Source: Blastocatellia bacterium AA13
GTDB taxonomy: Bacteria; Acidobacteriota; Blastocatellia; UBA7656
DNA length: 64,000 nucleotides
NCBI GenBank assembly: GCA_003222245.1
Contig: QHVH01000011.1
Location: forward strand, 46,236-110,235
Direction of reading: 5' to 3'
How positions within the stretch are numbered: position 1 is the stretch's first letter; every line of letters begins with the position of its first letter. Shown here one piece after another: positions 9,254 to 19,178 of this stretch. Position numbers and translations under genes: made by a program. Below the pieces are notes generated by a model, which saw only the letters and a program-made list of their open reading frames with translations, was not told the DNA's origin and did not search any database.

Positions 9254-10012
9254 ATGGACAGCTATATTATGTCCAGAAACGAACCCGCAAAAATACTAAT
9301 CGTCGACGACAGCGATGCCGTGAGAGCCAGCGTTAGCGGGTATCTCCGGGAGATGGACTATACGGTTATAGAAGCAACGGACGGTATACAGGGTCTGAAA
9401 AAGACTCTTTCTGAAAAACCGGATCTGCTGATCCTGGATGTCGTGATGCCGGGTATGGAAGGAACTCGCTTATGTCAGATAATTCGAGAGCGCGGCATAA
9501 ACACTCCGATCATTATGCTTACGGAGAAAATCAGCCTGGAAGATAAGGTGCTGGGTTTCTCATCTGGAGGCGACGATTATCTGGCGAAGCCGTTTAGCAA
9601 GGAGGAGCTCGAGTTAAGAATCAGGGCCTTGCTTCGAAGATCGGCGGATCGAAGTACGGGTTCCGGAGCTGGAAGTATTTCAGTCGGAGACATGGAGATA
9701 GACTTCGACCGGCATAAGGTCACCGAAGGCGGCCGCGACGTTGTTTTGACGCCGACTGAATTCCGGATTCTGGAGTTATTGGCATCCACCCCTGGAAGGG
9801 CATACTCGAGGCACGAGCTTCTGAACTATGTTTGGGACAGCGCCTTTGAAGGCTACAAGCGAAACATCGATCCACACGTAAATCGCCTGCGCAATAAATT
9901 GGAGCCAAATCCGAACCGGCCGACCTACATTCTCACGGTCTGGGGAATTGGGTACAAGCTCAACGACGCCCTGCCGCCATCGTCCGATACAGCTCGACAC
10001 AATTCAATTTGA
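9254..10012 (+). CDS. OmpR/PhoB-type response regulator
   Basis: 252 residues from ATG 9254; ATG 9269 or an upstream TTG at 9221 are alternatives. The receiver domain has the acidic pair in KILIVDDSD, the phospho-acceptor Asp in LLILDVVMPG, the conserved Thr in IIMLTEK and the Lys in LAKPFSKEE. The C-terminal winged-helix DNA-binding domain ends with the typical TVWGIGYKL. No histidine kinase gene is adjacent, so this is an orphan regulator. Its place between dnaN and parA suggests, but does not show, a link to the cell cycle. Confidence 0.9.
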   Translation: MDSYIMSRNEPAKILIVDDSDAVRASVSGYLREMDYTVIEATDGIQGLKKTLSEKPDLLILDVVMPGMEGTRLCQIIRERGINTPIIMLTEKISLEDKVLGFSSGGDDYLAKPFSKEELELRIRALLRRSADRSTGSGAGSISVGDMEIDFDRHKVTEGGRDVVLTPTEFRILELLASTPGRAYSRHELLNYVWDSAFEGYKRNIDPHVNRLRNKLEPNPNRPTYILTVWGIGYKLNDALPPSSDTARHNSI

Positions 10013-10013
10013 T

Positions 10014-10051
10014 CGGAACCATCAGTCAAATCGATAGGTGACCGTTTTTTT
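10014..10051 (+). terminator. Possible rho-independent terminator after the response regulator
   Basis: An imperfect stem (CGG-A-ACC paired with GGT-GA-CCG) with a 16-base loop is followed by seven T residues at 10045-10051. The stem is short, so the call is moderate. Confidence 0.45.
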
Positions 10052-10182
10052 ATCTACCGGGGTTTCCAGCGCTCGTCTACTCTACTTTTGAGATAGTGGA
10101 CTTTATCGGTTCGAGATGCGTGGAATTAGTTTAGGCACGGGCATTGCCAACATAGGAATCAAACACACGACAGATGCACGTC

Positions 10183-10227
10183 AGGCCGCACGAGCTTTTC
10201 CTCTTTGCCTGCTAGCTTGTGCGGCCT
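10183..10227. other. Long hairpin in the gap before parA
   Basis: AGGCCGCACGAGC at 10183-10195 pairs with GCTTGTGCGGCCT at 10215-10227: 13 pairs including one G-U, with a 19-base loop. No T-tract follows, so it is not a classical terminator. It could be a processing site or a regulatory leader for parA. Confidence 0.5.
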
Positions 10228-10271
10228 ACCTTTATGGCGAATTAATAAATCGACGGATCAAACCCAGCGCT

Positions 10272-10287
10272 TGTTTCACGTGAAACT
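10272..10287. other. parS: parS centromere site
   Basis: The sequence TGTTTCACGTGAAACT matches the conserved 16-base parS palindrome (TGTTTCACGTGAAACA) at 15 of 16 positions. It lies about 85 bases upstream of parA. ParB dimers load here and slide onto flanking DNA; placement near oriC is normal for parS sites. Confidence 0.93.
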
Positions 10288-10370
10288 CGCCGTTATCGCC
10301 GCGAATCGGCTGATTATCATTCCCAAGACCTCAGGAATACCTCAGGTTACCAAACTGGAATATTCATGAT

Positions 10371-11165
10371 ATGTTAGCCGAAATGGCGAGGGTCATCGCG
10401 ATTGCAAATCAAAAGGGCGGAGTCGGCAAGACCACGACCGCGATTAATCTCGCAGCCAGCCTGGCATTCGCGGAAGCTCGCGTCTTGGTGGTTGATGTAG
10501 ACCCCCAGGCGAACAGCACTAGCGGATTTGGGTTGCGCGGTTCAGTCAGGCAAAGCGTCTATCATTCTTTGGTCAACGGAAATCCATTAGGAGAAACGCT
10601 TCTCGACACGGAACTGCCGAATCTCAAGATCGCGCCTTCTGAAAAAAGCCTAGTGGCCGCCGAGATAGAGCTGGTGGACCTGCCGAATCGCGAGTTCCTC
10701 CTGAAGAAACAGCTCCAGTCTCTTTTGAACGAATTCGATTACGTTCTTATAGATTGTCCTCCGAGCCTCGGCATGTTGACTTTGAATGCGCTCGCGGCCG
10801 CAAATTCCGTGTTGGTGCCGATACAGTGCGAGTACTTTGCCCTGGAGGGTGTGACCGAACTCTGGGATACGCTGGTTCGAGTTAGGAGAACCTTTAATCC
10901 CACTCTCGCCATTGAAGGATTCCTTTTGACGATGTACGACGAGAGGACTAACCTCTCCAACCAGGTTGTTTCCGATCTGCGCGACTTCCTGGGCAATCAA
11001 GTTTTTTCGACCATAATACCCAGAAATGTTCGTTTGGCTGAGGCGCCAAGCTTCGGGAAACCGGTTGTCCTCTACGATATCAAATCGAAAGGCGCTGAGA
11101 GTTACCTGAGACTGGCAAGGGAGGTAATAGAAAATGTCAAGAAAGGCGTTGGGCAGGGGACTTAA
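10371..11165 (+). CDS. parA: Chromosome partitioning ATPase ParA (Soj)
   Basis: 264 residues. The deviant Walker A of ParA/MinD proteins is present (NQKGGVGKTTTAINLA), with DVDPQANSTSGFG and the Walker B-like YVLIDCPPSLG. These cytosolic ATPases use the nucleoid as a matrix to move ParB-parS complexes. The protein lacks the N-terminal HTH of plasmid-type ParA, as expected for chromosomal Soj. ATG at 10371 and ATG at 10383 (MARVIAIANQ) are both possible; the second gives the commoner N-terminus. parB starts 32 bases before its end. Confidence 0.95.
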   Translation: MLAEMARVIAIANQKGGVGKTTTAINLAASLAFAEARVLVVDVDPQANSTSGFGLRGSVRQSVYHSLVNGNPLGETLLDTELPNLKIAPSEKSLVAAEIELVDLPNREFLLKKQLQSLLNEFDYVLIDCPPSLGMLTLNALAAANSVLVPIQCEYFALEGVTELWDTLVRVRRTFNPTLAIEGFLLTMYDERTNLSNQVVSDLRDFLGNQVFSTIIPRNVRLAEAPSFGKPVVLYDIKSKGAESYLRLAREVIENVKKGVGQGT

Positions 11166-11997
11166 CGCGTTGTTTAATCAAGTTGAATCGCTCGATCAGG
11201 ATCTCAGGGAACTCGACGTCTCCCAAATCGAACCAAATGAGGCACAACCCAGGCACGTTTTCGATGACGAGAAGCTGAAGGAGCTGGTTCTCTCGATCAA
11301 ATCAAACGGCATTATCCAGCCGATAGTCGTCAGAAAAAGCGGAGACGCTTTTCAAATTGTAGCCGGCGAGCGTAGATGGAGGGCCGCCAAGCTGGCCGGC
11401 TTGCAGCGGGTGCCGTGCATAATAAAGGAAATCTCCGATGATAATGTCCTCGAAGTCTCGCTGATCGAGAACCTCCAACGCGAAGAGCTGAACCCCATTG
11501 AAGAAGCATCCGCTTACAAACGGCTCGTAGAACAGTTGAAACTGACGCACGAGGAGATCGCTCGCAGGATCGGCAAGGATCGAACTTCCGTCGCAAACGC
11601 AATAAGGCTGCTAAAACTCCCATCGGAAGTACAGGAAATGCTCGAGAGCGGGCGCATATCGATGGGCCACGCCCGAGCAATACTCGCCGTTGAATCGCCA
11701 AAACATCAGGTTTCGCTGGCCGAAACCGTCGAGGCGCGAGCATTGTCCGTCAGAGAAGTCGAGGGCATAGTTCAAAAGGGAAAGGGCGGCAAGCCCAGGC
11801 AACAAGCGGCTCCGAACTCAACGGCTGTACGCGAGCAAGCGAATATCTCAGCGGCGGAAGCGAAGCTGGCTAAAAGACTCAATGCCCCGGTTTCTATTAA
11901 TTTCAAGAGCCGCGGAGGCTCCATCCAAATCCGGTTTTCGTCCGCTGCGGATCTGTCGAGACTGTACGATTTGCTTATGCAGCGCGGCAGCAAATAG
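11134..11997 (+). CDS. parB: Chromosome partitioning protein ParB (Spo0J)
   Basis: 287 residues. After an N-terminal ALGRGLNALF segment comes the CTP-binding ParB/Srx domain with GERRWRAAKLAG and ENLQREELNPIEEA. A helix-turn-helix follows (THEEIARRIGKDRTSVANAIRLL) that contacts parS, then a C-terminal dimerisation domain. The start overlaps parA by 32 bases and has its own Shine-Dalgarno (AGGGAGG). A matching parS lies 850 bases upstream, so the whole partition system is local. Confidence 0.96.
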   Translation: MSRKALGRGLNALFNQVESLDQDLRELDVSQIEPNEAQPRHVFDDEKLKELVLSIKSNGIIQPIVVRKSGDAFQIVAGERRWRAAKLAGLQRVPCIIKEISDDNVLEVSLIENLQREELNPIEEASAYKRLVEQLKLTHEEIARRIGKDRTSVANAIRLLKLPSEVQEMLESGRISMGHARAILAVESPKHQVSLAETVEARALSVREVEGIVQKGKGGKPRQQAAPNSTAVREQANISAAEAKLAKRLNAPVSINFKSRGGSIQIRFSSAADLSRLYDLLMQRGSK

Positions 11998-12003
11998 CCG
12001 CCT

Positions 12004-13662
12004 TCACTTTGAGAGATAGCCGCGAGCCTCTTTTATTTCCACCAGATTATCGTCGGCTTGCTGCCACTGCTTGAGAAGCTTCGAGTAAATACTCCTCGCT
12101 TCTTCGCGGTTTCCAGCCTGTGCTTCGGCGCGGGCCAGACCTAAAAGCGAGCGGGCCCTGTTCGGCTGGCGCAGTAGGCAGTGTCGAAACTGTTCGGCAG
12201 CTTCCTTTGTCCGTTGCGCTCGCAGCAGGATCTCTCCATATAGCTCATGAGAAGGCTTTATCAAAGTCGGCGGCCCTGACGGAGGAGACATGTTCTCCTC
12301 GATACCACAGGCCTTTTTCATTGAATCAATAGCCTCGTTCATCCGTCCGTGAACAGCCGCGGCGACCGCGGTTAACTCAAGCGCGTAGATTCGCCGAGCC
12401 GGTGAAGCGCCTTCCCCCGCGGAAGCAATCGCTATGTCGGCAGAGTTCTTCGCGAGACCGGCAAGCGATCGAACAAAAACCGGAAGCGCATTGCCGGCGT
12501 CCGAACGGCGCGGGGTAGTCGCGGCGGCGGTCGGACCGTGTCCCGCGTGTTCTCCCATCATCGGATCCTTCACGAGGTCTTTGGAGCCGCCCTCAAGTGC
12601 ATCGTTCGAATAAGCTCCAAAGAGCGACGATGCCAGCTCCCACTGCTCGGTCTCGACTATAAGAGTCGCGGCCATTGTGGCGTAGTTATTCGCGTAGTAA
12701 TTGGGTCTGAGGCGGTCCTCATCCTTCGATTCCGCCATCGTTTTCTGCATTGTGGCGAGCAATTGCCGGGCTGCTGATACTCTGCCCTGCTGAAGATACA
12801 CGTACATAAGCCAGTGCAGGCTGTGGTAGTCCCGCGCGCTCAGCGATAGATGCTTTCGCTTTACCCACTCGTCTGACACCGTCCACGCGGACTCGTTTGA
12901 CGCCGCCGCTTCCGGCCACATTCCTAGCTGTAGAAAGATGTGCGCCGGCATATGTCTCGCGTGATGAGCGTCGGGTGCTATTTGGGCATATCGCCTCGCC
13001 GCCGGCAGCGCTAGAATGGCGTGCTCGGGATCATCAAACGCATGAATGATGTAATGAGCCGCGCCGGGGTGATCGGGATTCCTGGCGTATACATCCAGCG
13101 CGATTGCGCCAGCCAGCGCCTGAGCCCGGTATCCCTTGTCGCCTGGTCTCACGGCGCCCAAAAGCGAAAGCGCGTAAAAGGCCGCCGCTTCGAGATCATC
13201 AGGATAATTCGAATAGATCTTTTCCATCGCGGCGCAATATGCCATGTCGCGCGCCAGCTTGTCCCCTTCCCCATAAAGCGCCTTTACCGCGTTCAGGTAA
13301 GCGCGCTCGCGATCCGTGACCTTGACGTCGTCTCGAATCTTCTTAATGACCTGTTTGGCCGCCTCCGTATCCTGCTCTGACCAGAGCGGGTGATTCAGGG
13401 CCATGGACTCGCCCCAATAGCCCATCATAAAATTCGGGTCGGCTTTGGTGGACTGCCGGAATTCGTCCAATGCCTCCTCGAACCAGAAGGAGTGCAGCGC
13501 CGCTACGCCTCTTAGAAAATGGGTCTGCGAAGCCGATGACCCCGAGGTCTCAAAAGATATTTTCCCGAGAGCCGAAGCCCCCTGGCCCAAAGCCGCGGAT
13601 GGGAGACATATCGCAATCAGCAGAGCAAGAGTGAATACGAGCCTTGATAGATGTTCTCTCAT
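12004..13662 (-). CDS. Secreted TPR-repeat protein
   Basis: 552 residues. An N-terminal signal peptide (about residues 1-27: RLVFTLALLIAICLPSAALGQ) indicates export to the periplasm or outside. The rest is rich in TPR-like helical pairs, clearest near the start (LHSFWFEEALDEFRQSTKADP) and the C-terminus (LLRQPNRARSLLGLARAEAQAGNREEARSIY). The sequence YAQIAPDAHHARHMPAHIFLQLG in the middle is His-rich, but no enzyme is recognised. ATG at 13662 was chosen because GGAGGT lies eight bases upstream; an in-frame ATG 13 codons earlier lacks this and spoils the signal peptide. It converges on parB with a 6-base gap. Confidence 0.75.
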   Translation of the reverse strand: MREHLSRLVFTLALLIAICLPSAALGQGASALGKISFETSGSSASQTHFLRGVAALHSFWFEEALDEFRQSTKADPNFMMGYWGESMALNHPLWSEQDTEAAKQVIKKIRDDVKVTDRERAYLNAVKALYGEGDKLARDMAYCAAMEKIYSNYPDDLEAAAFYALSLLGAVRPGDKGYRAQALAGAIALDVYARNPDHPGAAHYIIHAFDDPEHAILALPAARRYAQIAPDAHHARHMPAHIFLQLGMWPEAAASNESAWTVSDEWVKRKHLSLSARDYHSLHWLMYVYLQQGRVSAARQLLATMQKTMAESKDEDRLRPNYYANNYATMAATLIVETEQWELASSLFGAYSNDALEGGSKDLVKDPMMGEHAGHGPTAAATTPRRSDAGNALPVFVRSLAGLAKNSADIAIASAGEGASPARRIYALELTAVAAAVHGRMNEAIDSMKKACGIEENMSPPSGPPTLIKPSHELYGEILLRAQRTKEAAEQFRHCLLRQPNRARSLLGLARAEAQAGNREEARSIYSKLLKQWQQADDNLVEIKEARGYLSK

Positions 13663-14048
13663 TGAGACCTCCAGCGGAATCGACATTCTTGAAAGAGCCA
13701 AAATCCTATTCCCTCACCAACCGCAGCGCAAGCGCCAGTACCTTTTAAGCGCCGCTGCCTTTCAAGCGCTCCCCAACCTTAATGATAGCGGCGGAGCGCG
13801 CGAGAAGTAGGATAAATCTGCAAGGGCTAAGCCGAGCGGCATCCTCTTTCGTCGGTTGATCGGGGCGGCTAACGTCGCGGGCGGAGAAAACAGCGCCGCA
13901 CTCTTCGATGTACTGGGCGATTCAAACACGTTTGCGCAGTTCGCATTGTGGAAAGGCGGTCCCAATTCAAAATCCGGCGAAAGTCGCGAAGTCGCGTCCT
14001 CAAATTGACCTGATCTATGTGCTGCGTCTAGAATGACGGATTGAACGT
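13663..14048. other. Intergenic region without a supported gene
   Basis: Upstream region of the secreted TPR gene on one side and of tRNA-Pro on the other. A 67-codon stretch on the plus strand (about 13810-14010) is open but lacks any start codon and was not called. No convincing promoter or repeat was seen. Confidence 0.4.
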
Positions 14049-14125
14049 CGGGGCGTGGCCTAGTCCGGTAAGGCGCTCGCTTTGGGAGCGAGAGATCACT
14101 GGTTCGAATCCAGTCGCCCCGACCA
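14049..14125 (+). tRNA. tRNA-Pro(TGG)
   Basis: The acceptor CGGGGCG pairs with CGCCCCG. The anticodon stem CTCGC/GCGAG encloses TTTGGGA (anticodon TGG), and the T arm contains GGTTCGAATCC. CCA is encoded. Confidence 0.95.
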
Positions 14126-14266
14126 AAGACATCGGGCAGCAGAGATCAGCGGCCACAACTCAGAGGTAGAACTTGCGAGAGAGCCTGATCTTCTCAGGCT
14201 ACAAACAACGGCCTCTCTGCCCAAGCACGAGAGCCTCTGATCGACATTGTCAACCGTTGTCATTAA

Positions 14267-14530
<264 letters not shown>

Positions 14531-14797
14531 AGCGTAGTACTCCGCTGGCCGCCGACCCCGGCGCAACCGATCTTTTGATCTTCCTCCAAAATCTTCCTCG
14601 GGTCCGATTGCAAAACAACGATTCAAGGCCATATAATCGGCTTCGCAGTTTAGTTCAACAGGCTCTTTGCGTTGCGTTAGCGCCGAATCAACGCCCTCAT
14701 ACCCGTCGCAATTCTGCGCGATGGCGAACCACGCAGAGAACCATTTACGTTCAACCAACGAATCTAGTGCTGTTTCACAGGAAGATAACTTAAGGTT

Positions 14798-17700
14798 ATG
14801 GCATTGTTTGCTTACACTACTAAGGAATGCTCAGATAACGCCCGCCGATACGCATTATCGGACGAACTCGACCGCTTCAAGGAACGAGTGGAGAAATCGC
14901 AGAGTACCAGTCACTTCGATCCGTTTCCACCACCTTATCTGGTCAAGAAGAAGCTGGGTGGACGGCAGGGCCGCTTAATCGCTGATCTACGAAGTCAAGG
15001 GGACAATGCGGTGGTGGTATTTCTCGCGATCATGATCCGCGGAGATAAAGATTACCAGGATCACTTCGCCGTCGATCCTGTCGGTTACGGTAAGCAATAT
15101 TTTAGCCATCTCGTGTCCGACGAGCAGCTAGCCGTATACATTCACGAACGCACAAGGGCCACACCTCCACCAGCTAAGCCCACACCGAGTGAAGCTGAGT
15201 ATGGGTTCCTTTACGAGGCGTTTGCCCATCGCCAAAACGCGGCCGATGAGTATATGGTTTATGAGACGATCCAGTGGAAGGAGGCCGTCGCGGAGGAGAG
15301 GATTGCCAACCAGCTGGTGCGGTTTGCCCAGCCCTGCCTTGAAGTGCTGTCGAAAAGTGCGGGCGTTCATTTTCTCGAGGTCCCGGGCAAAACCGGGTGG
15401 GGCTTGTGGGCTCACAGGAGCGAAAGCCGGCTGCTCCTGATTACTCCCGTTACGGACACGACAACCGAGAAAGCCACGAAGATTGTGGACCGTTATCGCG
15501 GGCAGTTGGAGACTGATGATCTGACGCACATTATCCGCTCTAGCCGACGAGCCTATCCAGCTTACATGCTCGCGGACGAGGATACATGGATCGAAATCGA
15601 GAAGGAACCCGTGACAAACATGGCGCTCTCGCCGGAGGAGTCCGAAGTCTTGCTCAGCGCACGCCGGCCGGAGGGGGCGTTCCCGCTATTCGTTAACGGC
15701 CGCGCCGGAAGCGGCAAGTCTACCGTCCTGCAATACCTTTTCGCCGACCTGCTCTACTACTACCTCAGCACGCCGTCGGTCCAGATTATGGGGTCGCCCG
15801 TTTACCTGACGGCGAACGGCGAACTGTTGCGGATCGCGAGGAGCTTTATTGAGCGTATACTCCGGAACGAAGCCGCTCTCCGGAACAGTGTCTTCGCTAA
15901 TTTGGTCGAGGAGAACCGCGAGATTCTCAACGAGGCGTTTCGGGAGTTTCAACCGCATCTGCTCTCCATGGTCGATGCAAGCACCAGGCTAGAGCGATTC
16001 GCGCTCTCCCGCCGCGTAGACTATTCGCAGTTCCGCGTACTCTGGACGGAATGGTTCGGTATGGATCGCGCAGCGACGCGGGAATTCGGGCCGGATATTT
16101 CGTGGCATGTCATCCGAAGCTACATCAAAGGAATGCTTTCGGAAACCCTGATGGATCCAGATGACTATGTGCAGTTGCCGGAGAACCAGATCACTGTGAC
16201 TCGCCAGACATTCCAGGCGGTCTTCGAGCGGGTCTGGGACAGGCGGTACTCCAAAATCGCGGAAGCTCAAGGTCTTTGGGATGACCAAGATCTCGCCCGG
16301 TTCATACTCGATAACGATCTAGCGAAGCCTACGCATCCCGCAGTGCTTTGCGACGAAGCGCAAGACTTTACCAGGATCGAACTTGAGTTGCTATTGCGCC
16401 TCAACTTGTATTCCGATCGCGCTGTGCCACCCCACGACCTGAGCCGTGTGCCGTTCGCCTTTGCTGGCGACCAGTTTCAGACCTTGAACCCGACCGGCTT
16501 CAGGTGGGACACCATCAAGGCGTCCTTCGTAGAGAAGTTTATTCACGCGCTCGATCCGAGCGGACGCTCGGGCAGGACGGAACTCAATTATCGGGAACTT
16601 CATTATAACTACCGTTCCACTCCGCCCATTGTCCGCTTCAGCAACGGGGTTCAGGCATTGAGGGCGGCTCTTTTCAAAATGCCGGAGCTGCGGCCCCAAA
16701 CCCCGTGGGCTCTTCCCCAAGGTGTGTTTCCTGTGGTTTGGTTCGACTCGGCAGACCCCTCCTTCTGGAAGAAATTCAAGGAGACCGACTCGTTTATCGT
16801 TATCGTTCCCTGCAACGAGGGAGAAGAGGCTCAGTTTGTGCAAGAGGATCACGTCCTCAACCAACACATTCGCGTCGAGGATGGAATTCCACAAAACGTC
16901 TTAAGCGCAGTCCGAGCAAAAGGCCAAGAGTATCAAGTTGTTGTCGTATACGGCTTCGGGGCTGTGGTGCCGAAAGATCTAATGCTGCCTCTGGAGTCGG
17001 GCCATTCCGCAGACGAAACAAATCGGGACCAATCGCTCCCCCACCAATACTTCATCAATCGCCTCTACGTTGCGGTCACCCGTCCCAAACAACGATTGAT
17101 CGTTGTGGACAGTGAGTCCGGTATCAAAGGACTCTGGGACTTTGCCAACCGTGAGGAGGTCGCGAAGCAGGTTCTCGATGCGGCAAACCGTGGCCGCACT
17201 GTCTGGAATACCGATCCAGAGGACGAGAGTGCCCCGGCTGTTGAGGGCATGGCAATGGGCAAAGCGGAGGATCTCACCCGTGAGAGCGCAGGCGATCCGA
17301 TTGACAACGCGAGGACTTTCGAGGATGACGGCAGGGCTAGGAAAGATCCCTTTCTTCTGCGACAAGCGGCTCTTGCTTATCGAAGCGCTGGCGATGCAGC
17401 CAAGGCGACCGAGTGTCGGGCGCGCGCGCTAGAATTGGAGGGTCAGCACCTCGAAGCAGCTCAGGCCTATGTGGAAGCGGGATTCTTGATTCCCGAGGCG
17501 GTCCGGACTTATTGGAAGGCCGGAAAGACGGGCTGGCAGCAGCTAGCCGATTTGGGTAGATCGAATGCGGGGGTAGCCCGGGAGACGGAATTCAAATACG
17601 CGATTGCGATCGGAGCGAAGGGCATTTCGCTGGCGCAAGGAATTGAGCTTCTGGAGGAGATGGCGGCGCGCCTTTCGGATGGCACGTTTGCGTCTTATGT

Positions 17701-19168
17701 AGCATCCGAAAACGCATGGCGCGACGGGCTCAACGCAATAGTCGATTACGTCCGCAAAGACGCGCTCCATGTGACGGCTTCAACACTCGAGCGCGTGCTC
17801 GAGAAGATTGAGGCGGCCGGCATTGCGCTACCGGACGGGAAAATGGGGGAAATTCATTTCCGGGCAGGAAGCTTGCAAAAGGCGGTGCATCGCTGGGAAA
17901 AATCCGGCGAAACGAAATCAAACGACTATTTGAAGGCGAAAGCGGCCATCGAGCCATACCCCGGAAAGCTTGCGGCGCTGATGAAAGTCGGGGCGACCGA
18001 CGAAATCATCCTGGAGTTTGAAACTCACCCGGGAACACCAATGGAGTCCGCCCTGTGGGGTGTCGTCTCTTTAGCTTACCTCCAGCGCAATCGCCTCGAC
18101 GACGCGTTCGATGCCGCTTGGGAATCGTTTGATGCTGCCGCGATGCGACTTATCGCATTGAAGGCGGTGTCGGGAGGTCGGTTCCCAGAAGCGATTCGAG
18201 TACTGCACGGCTCAATAATTGCGATGGTCCGAAATGAGGAGTGGGAGCCACTAGCCAAGTTCGCCTCAACACTGGATTTCTCGCCGGACTCGAACTGGGC
18301 TGAGGGCCCAGTTCGAGAAATTGTCGAGGGGCATGCGGACGCGCTCCAATGCACCCTTATACGAGCCTTGGCCCGATCAGAGAAATTTTCCGAGTTGCCA
18401 GGACACCTTCAGCGGCAGTTTAGCGAATTCTTGCGACGTTTCCTCCGCGTGAAGGAGGGAAAGTGGCGCAGCACCGTCTCGGTGGAGGAGGCAGGCGCCG
18501 CCATCGAGCGCGGAGGGCGGTTCACTGACGCCTTGGGCTTTTATGAGGCCGTTGCTCGAGAGCCAAATTTCTCAGACGATGCAAAACAGTTTGCTCGCCG
18601 CAGGTGGATCGTTTGTAAGAACAGACAACTGGAACACGAGCGCGAACAGGGGGGGAAAAGCCGTCGGGTTTTCGACGTTCAGCGCGAGCTCTCAGAGGAA
18701 ATGACGCGCTTGGGAGTCAAGCGAGTTGACGAACTCCCGAAGTATCCGGATATCGCTGCCATTGAGAAACCGTCTAAGGCCGCATCAGTTCAGAATTCGG
18801 AGGTGAGGGATGACAAGCCGATTGCGCCCCAACGCGATACTCCGGAGACTGTCACCACGCCCGCAGTTCCCGAAACAGTGCAACTCGAACTAGCAGACCG
18901 GGTTGCCGCCAGACTCGGGAATTTTGTGATCGACTTATCACGTCGGCTTGGCCGCTGCAACATTTCGCACGAGCCAACAATGCAAACGGCATTCGTAAAC
19001 CTCCGCCAAGGCCAGGCTGGGGGCGAGAAGGCATGGCGAGCAGTGTCGCCCACGGAATGGGTCTGCGAGGATTGGCGACTTCGGCTTTCTCATTCTGGTG
19101 CCAAACTGGAGATTGCGCTCGATGATATGGGAGCGTGCCTATCTATCTACCAACCGCTTCGTGCCTAA
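14798..19168 (+). CDS. Large UvrD-like SF1 helicase with TPR-like C-terminal half
   Basis: 1456 residues in one frame. The N-terminal 280 residues are unrecognised. The helicase core follows with Walker A GRAGSGKST (about 301-309), Walker B/motif II CDEAQDFT (D519-D523), motif III FAGDQFQTLNP (about 555-565), motif IV YNYRST (about 603-608), motif V with KGQEYQVVVVYGF and motif VI LYVAVTRPKQRL (about 756-767). This order is that of UvrD/Rep-type 3'-5' helicases. From about 840 to 1330 the protein is helical and repeat-like, resembling TPRs (e.g. RQAALAYRSAGDAAKATECRARALELEG). The last 100 residues form an unknown domain. The gene starts after an integrase remnant at a tRNA, and a DUF262 stub follows, a setting typical of phage-defence islands. 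A defence role is inference only. Confidence 0.8.
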   Translation: MALFAYTTKECSDNARRYALSDELDRFKERVEKSQSTSHFDPFPPPYLVKKKLGGRQGRLIADLRSQGDNAVVVFLAIMIRGDKDYQDHFAVDPVGYGKQYFSHLVSDEQLAVYIHERTRATPPPAKPTPSEAEYGFLYEAFAHRQNAADEYMVYETIQWKEAVAEERIANQLVRFAQPCLEVLSKSAGVHFLEVPGKTGWGLWAHRSESRLLLITPVTDTTTEKATKIVDRYRGQLETDDLTHIIRSSRRAYPAYMLADEDTWIEIEKEPVTNMALSPEESEVLLSARRPEGAFPLFVNGRAGSGKSTVLQYLFADLLYYYLSTPSVQIMGSPVYLTANGELLRIARSFIERILRNEAALRNSVFANLVEENREILNEAFREFQPHLLSMVDASTRLERFALSRRVDYSQFRVLWTEWFGMDRAATREFGPDISWHVIRSYIKGMLSETLMDPDDYVQLPENQITVTRQTFQAVFERVWDRRYSKIAEAQGLWDDQDLARFILDNDLAKPTHPAVLCDEAQDFTRIELELLLRLNLYSDRAVPPHDLSRVPFAFAGDQFQTLNPTGFRWDTIKASFVEKFIHALDPSGRSGRTELNYRELHYNYRSTPPIVRFSNGVQALRAALFKMPELRPQTPWALPQGVFPVVWFDSADPSFWKKFKETDSFIVIVPCNEGEEAQFVQEDHVLNQHIRVEDGIPQNVLSAVRAKGQEYQVVVVYGFGAVVPKDLMLPLESGHSADETNRDQSLPHQYFINRLYVAVTRPKQRLIVVDSESGIKGLWDFANREEVAKQVLDAANRGRTVWNTDPEDESAPAVEGMAMGKAEDLTRESAGDPIDNARTFEDDGRARKDPFLLRQAALAYRSAGDAAKATECRARALELEGQHLEAAQAYVEAGFLIPEAVRTYWKAGKTGWQQLADLGRSNAGVARETEFKYAIAIGAKGISLAQGIELLEEMAARLSDGTFASYVASENAWRDGLNAIVDYVRKDALHVTASTLERVLEKIEAAGIALPDGKMGEIHFRAGSLQKAVHRWEKSGETKSNDYLKAKAAIEPYPGKLAALMKVGATDEIILEFETHPGTPMESALWGVVSLAYLQRNRLDDAFDAAWESFDAAAMRLIALKAVSGGRFPEAIRVLHGSIIAMVRNEEWEPLAKFASTLDFSPDSNWAEGPVREIVEGHADALQCTLIRALARSEKFSELPGHLQRQFSEFLRRFLRVKEGKWRSTVSVEEAGAAIERGGRFTDALGFYEAVAREPNFSDDAKQFARRRWIVCKNRQLEHEREQGGKSRRVFDVQRELSEEMTRLGVKRVDELPKYPDIAAIEKPSKAASVQNSEVRDDKPIAPQRDTPETVTTPAVPETVQLELADRVAARLGNFVIDLSRRLGRCNISHEPTMQTAFVNLRQGQAGGEKAWRAVSPTEWVCEDWRLRLSHSGAKLEIALDDMGACLSIYQPLRA

Positions 19169-19178
19169 ATCTGCCAAC

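Noticed and set aside
13810..14010. Open stretch of 67 codons upstream of tRNA-Pro
   Set aside because: No start codon or ribosome site and no recognisable family.
14182..14200. Short hairpin AGCCTGA/TCAGGCT as a terminator between the tRNAs
   Set aside because: No T-tract follows; it is better explained as part of the tRNA-like fragment.
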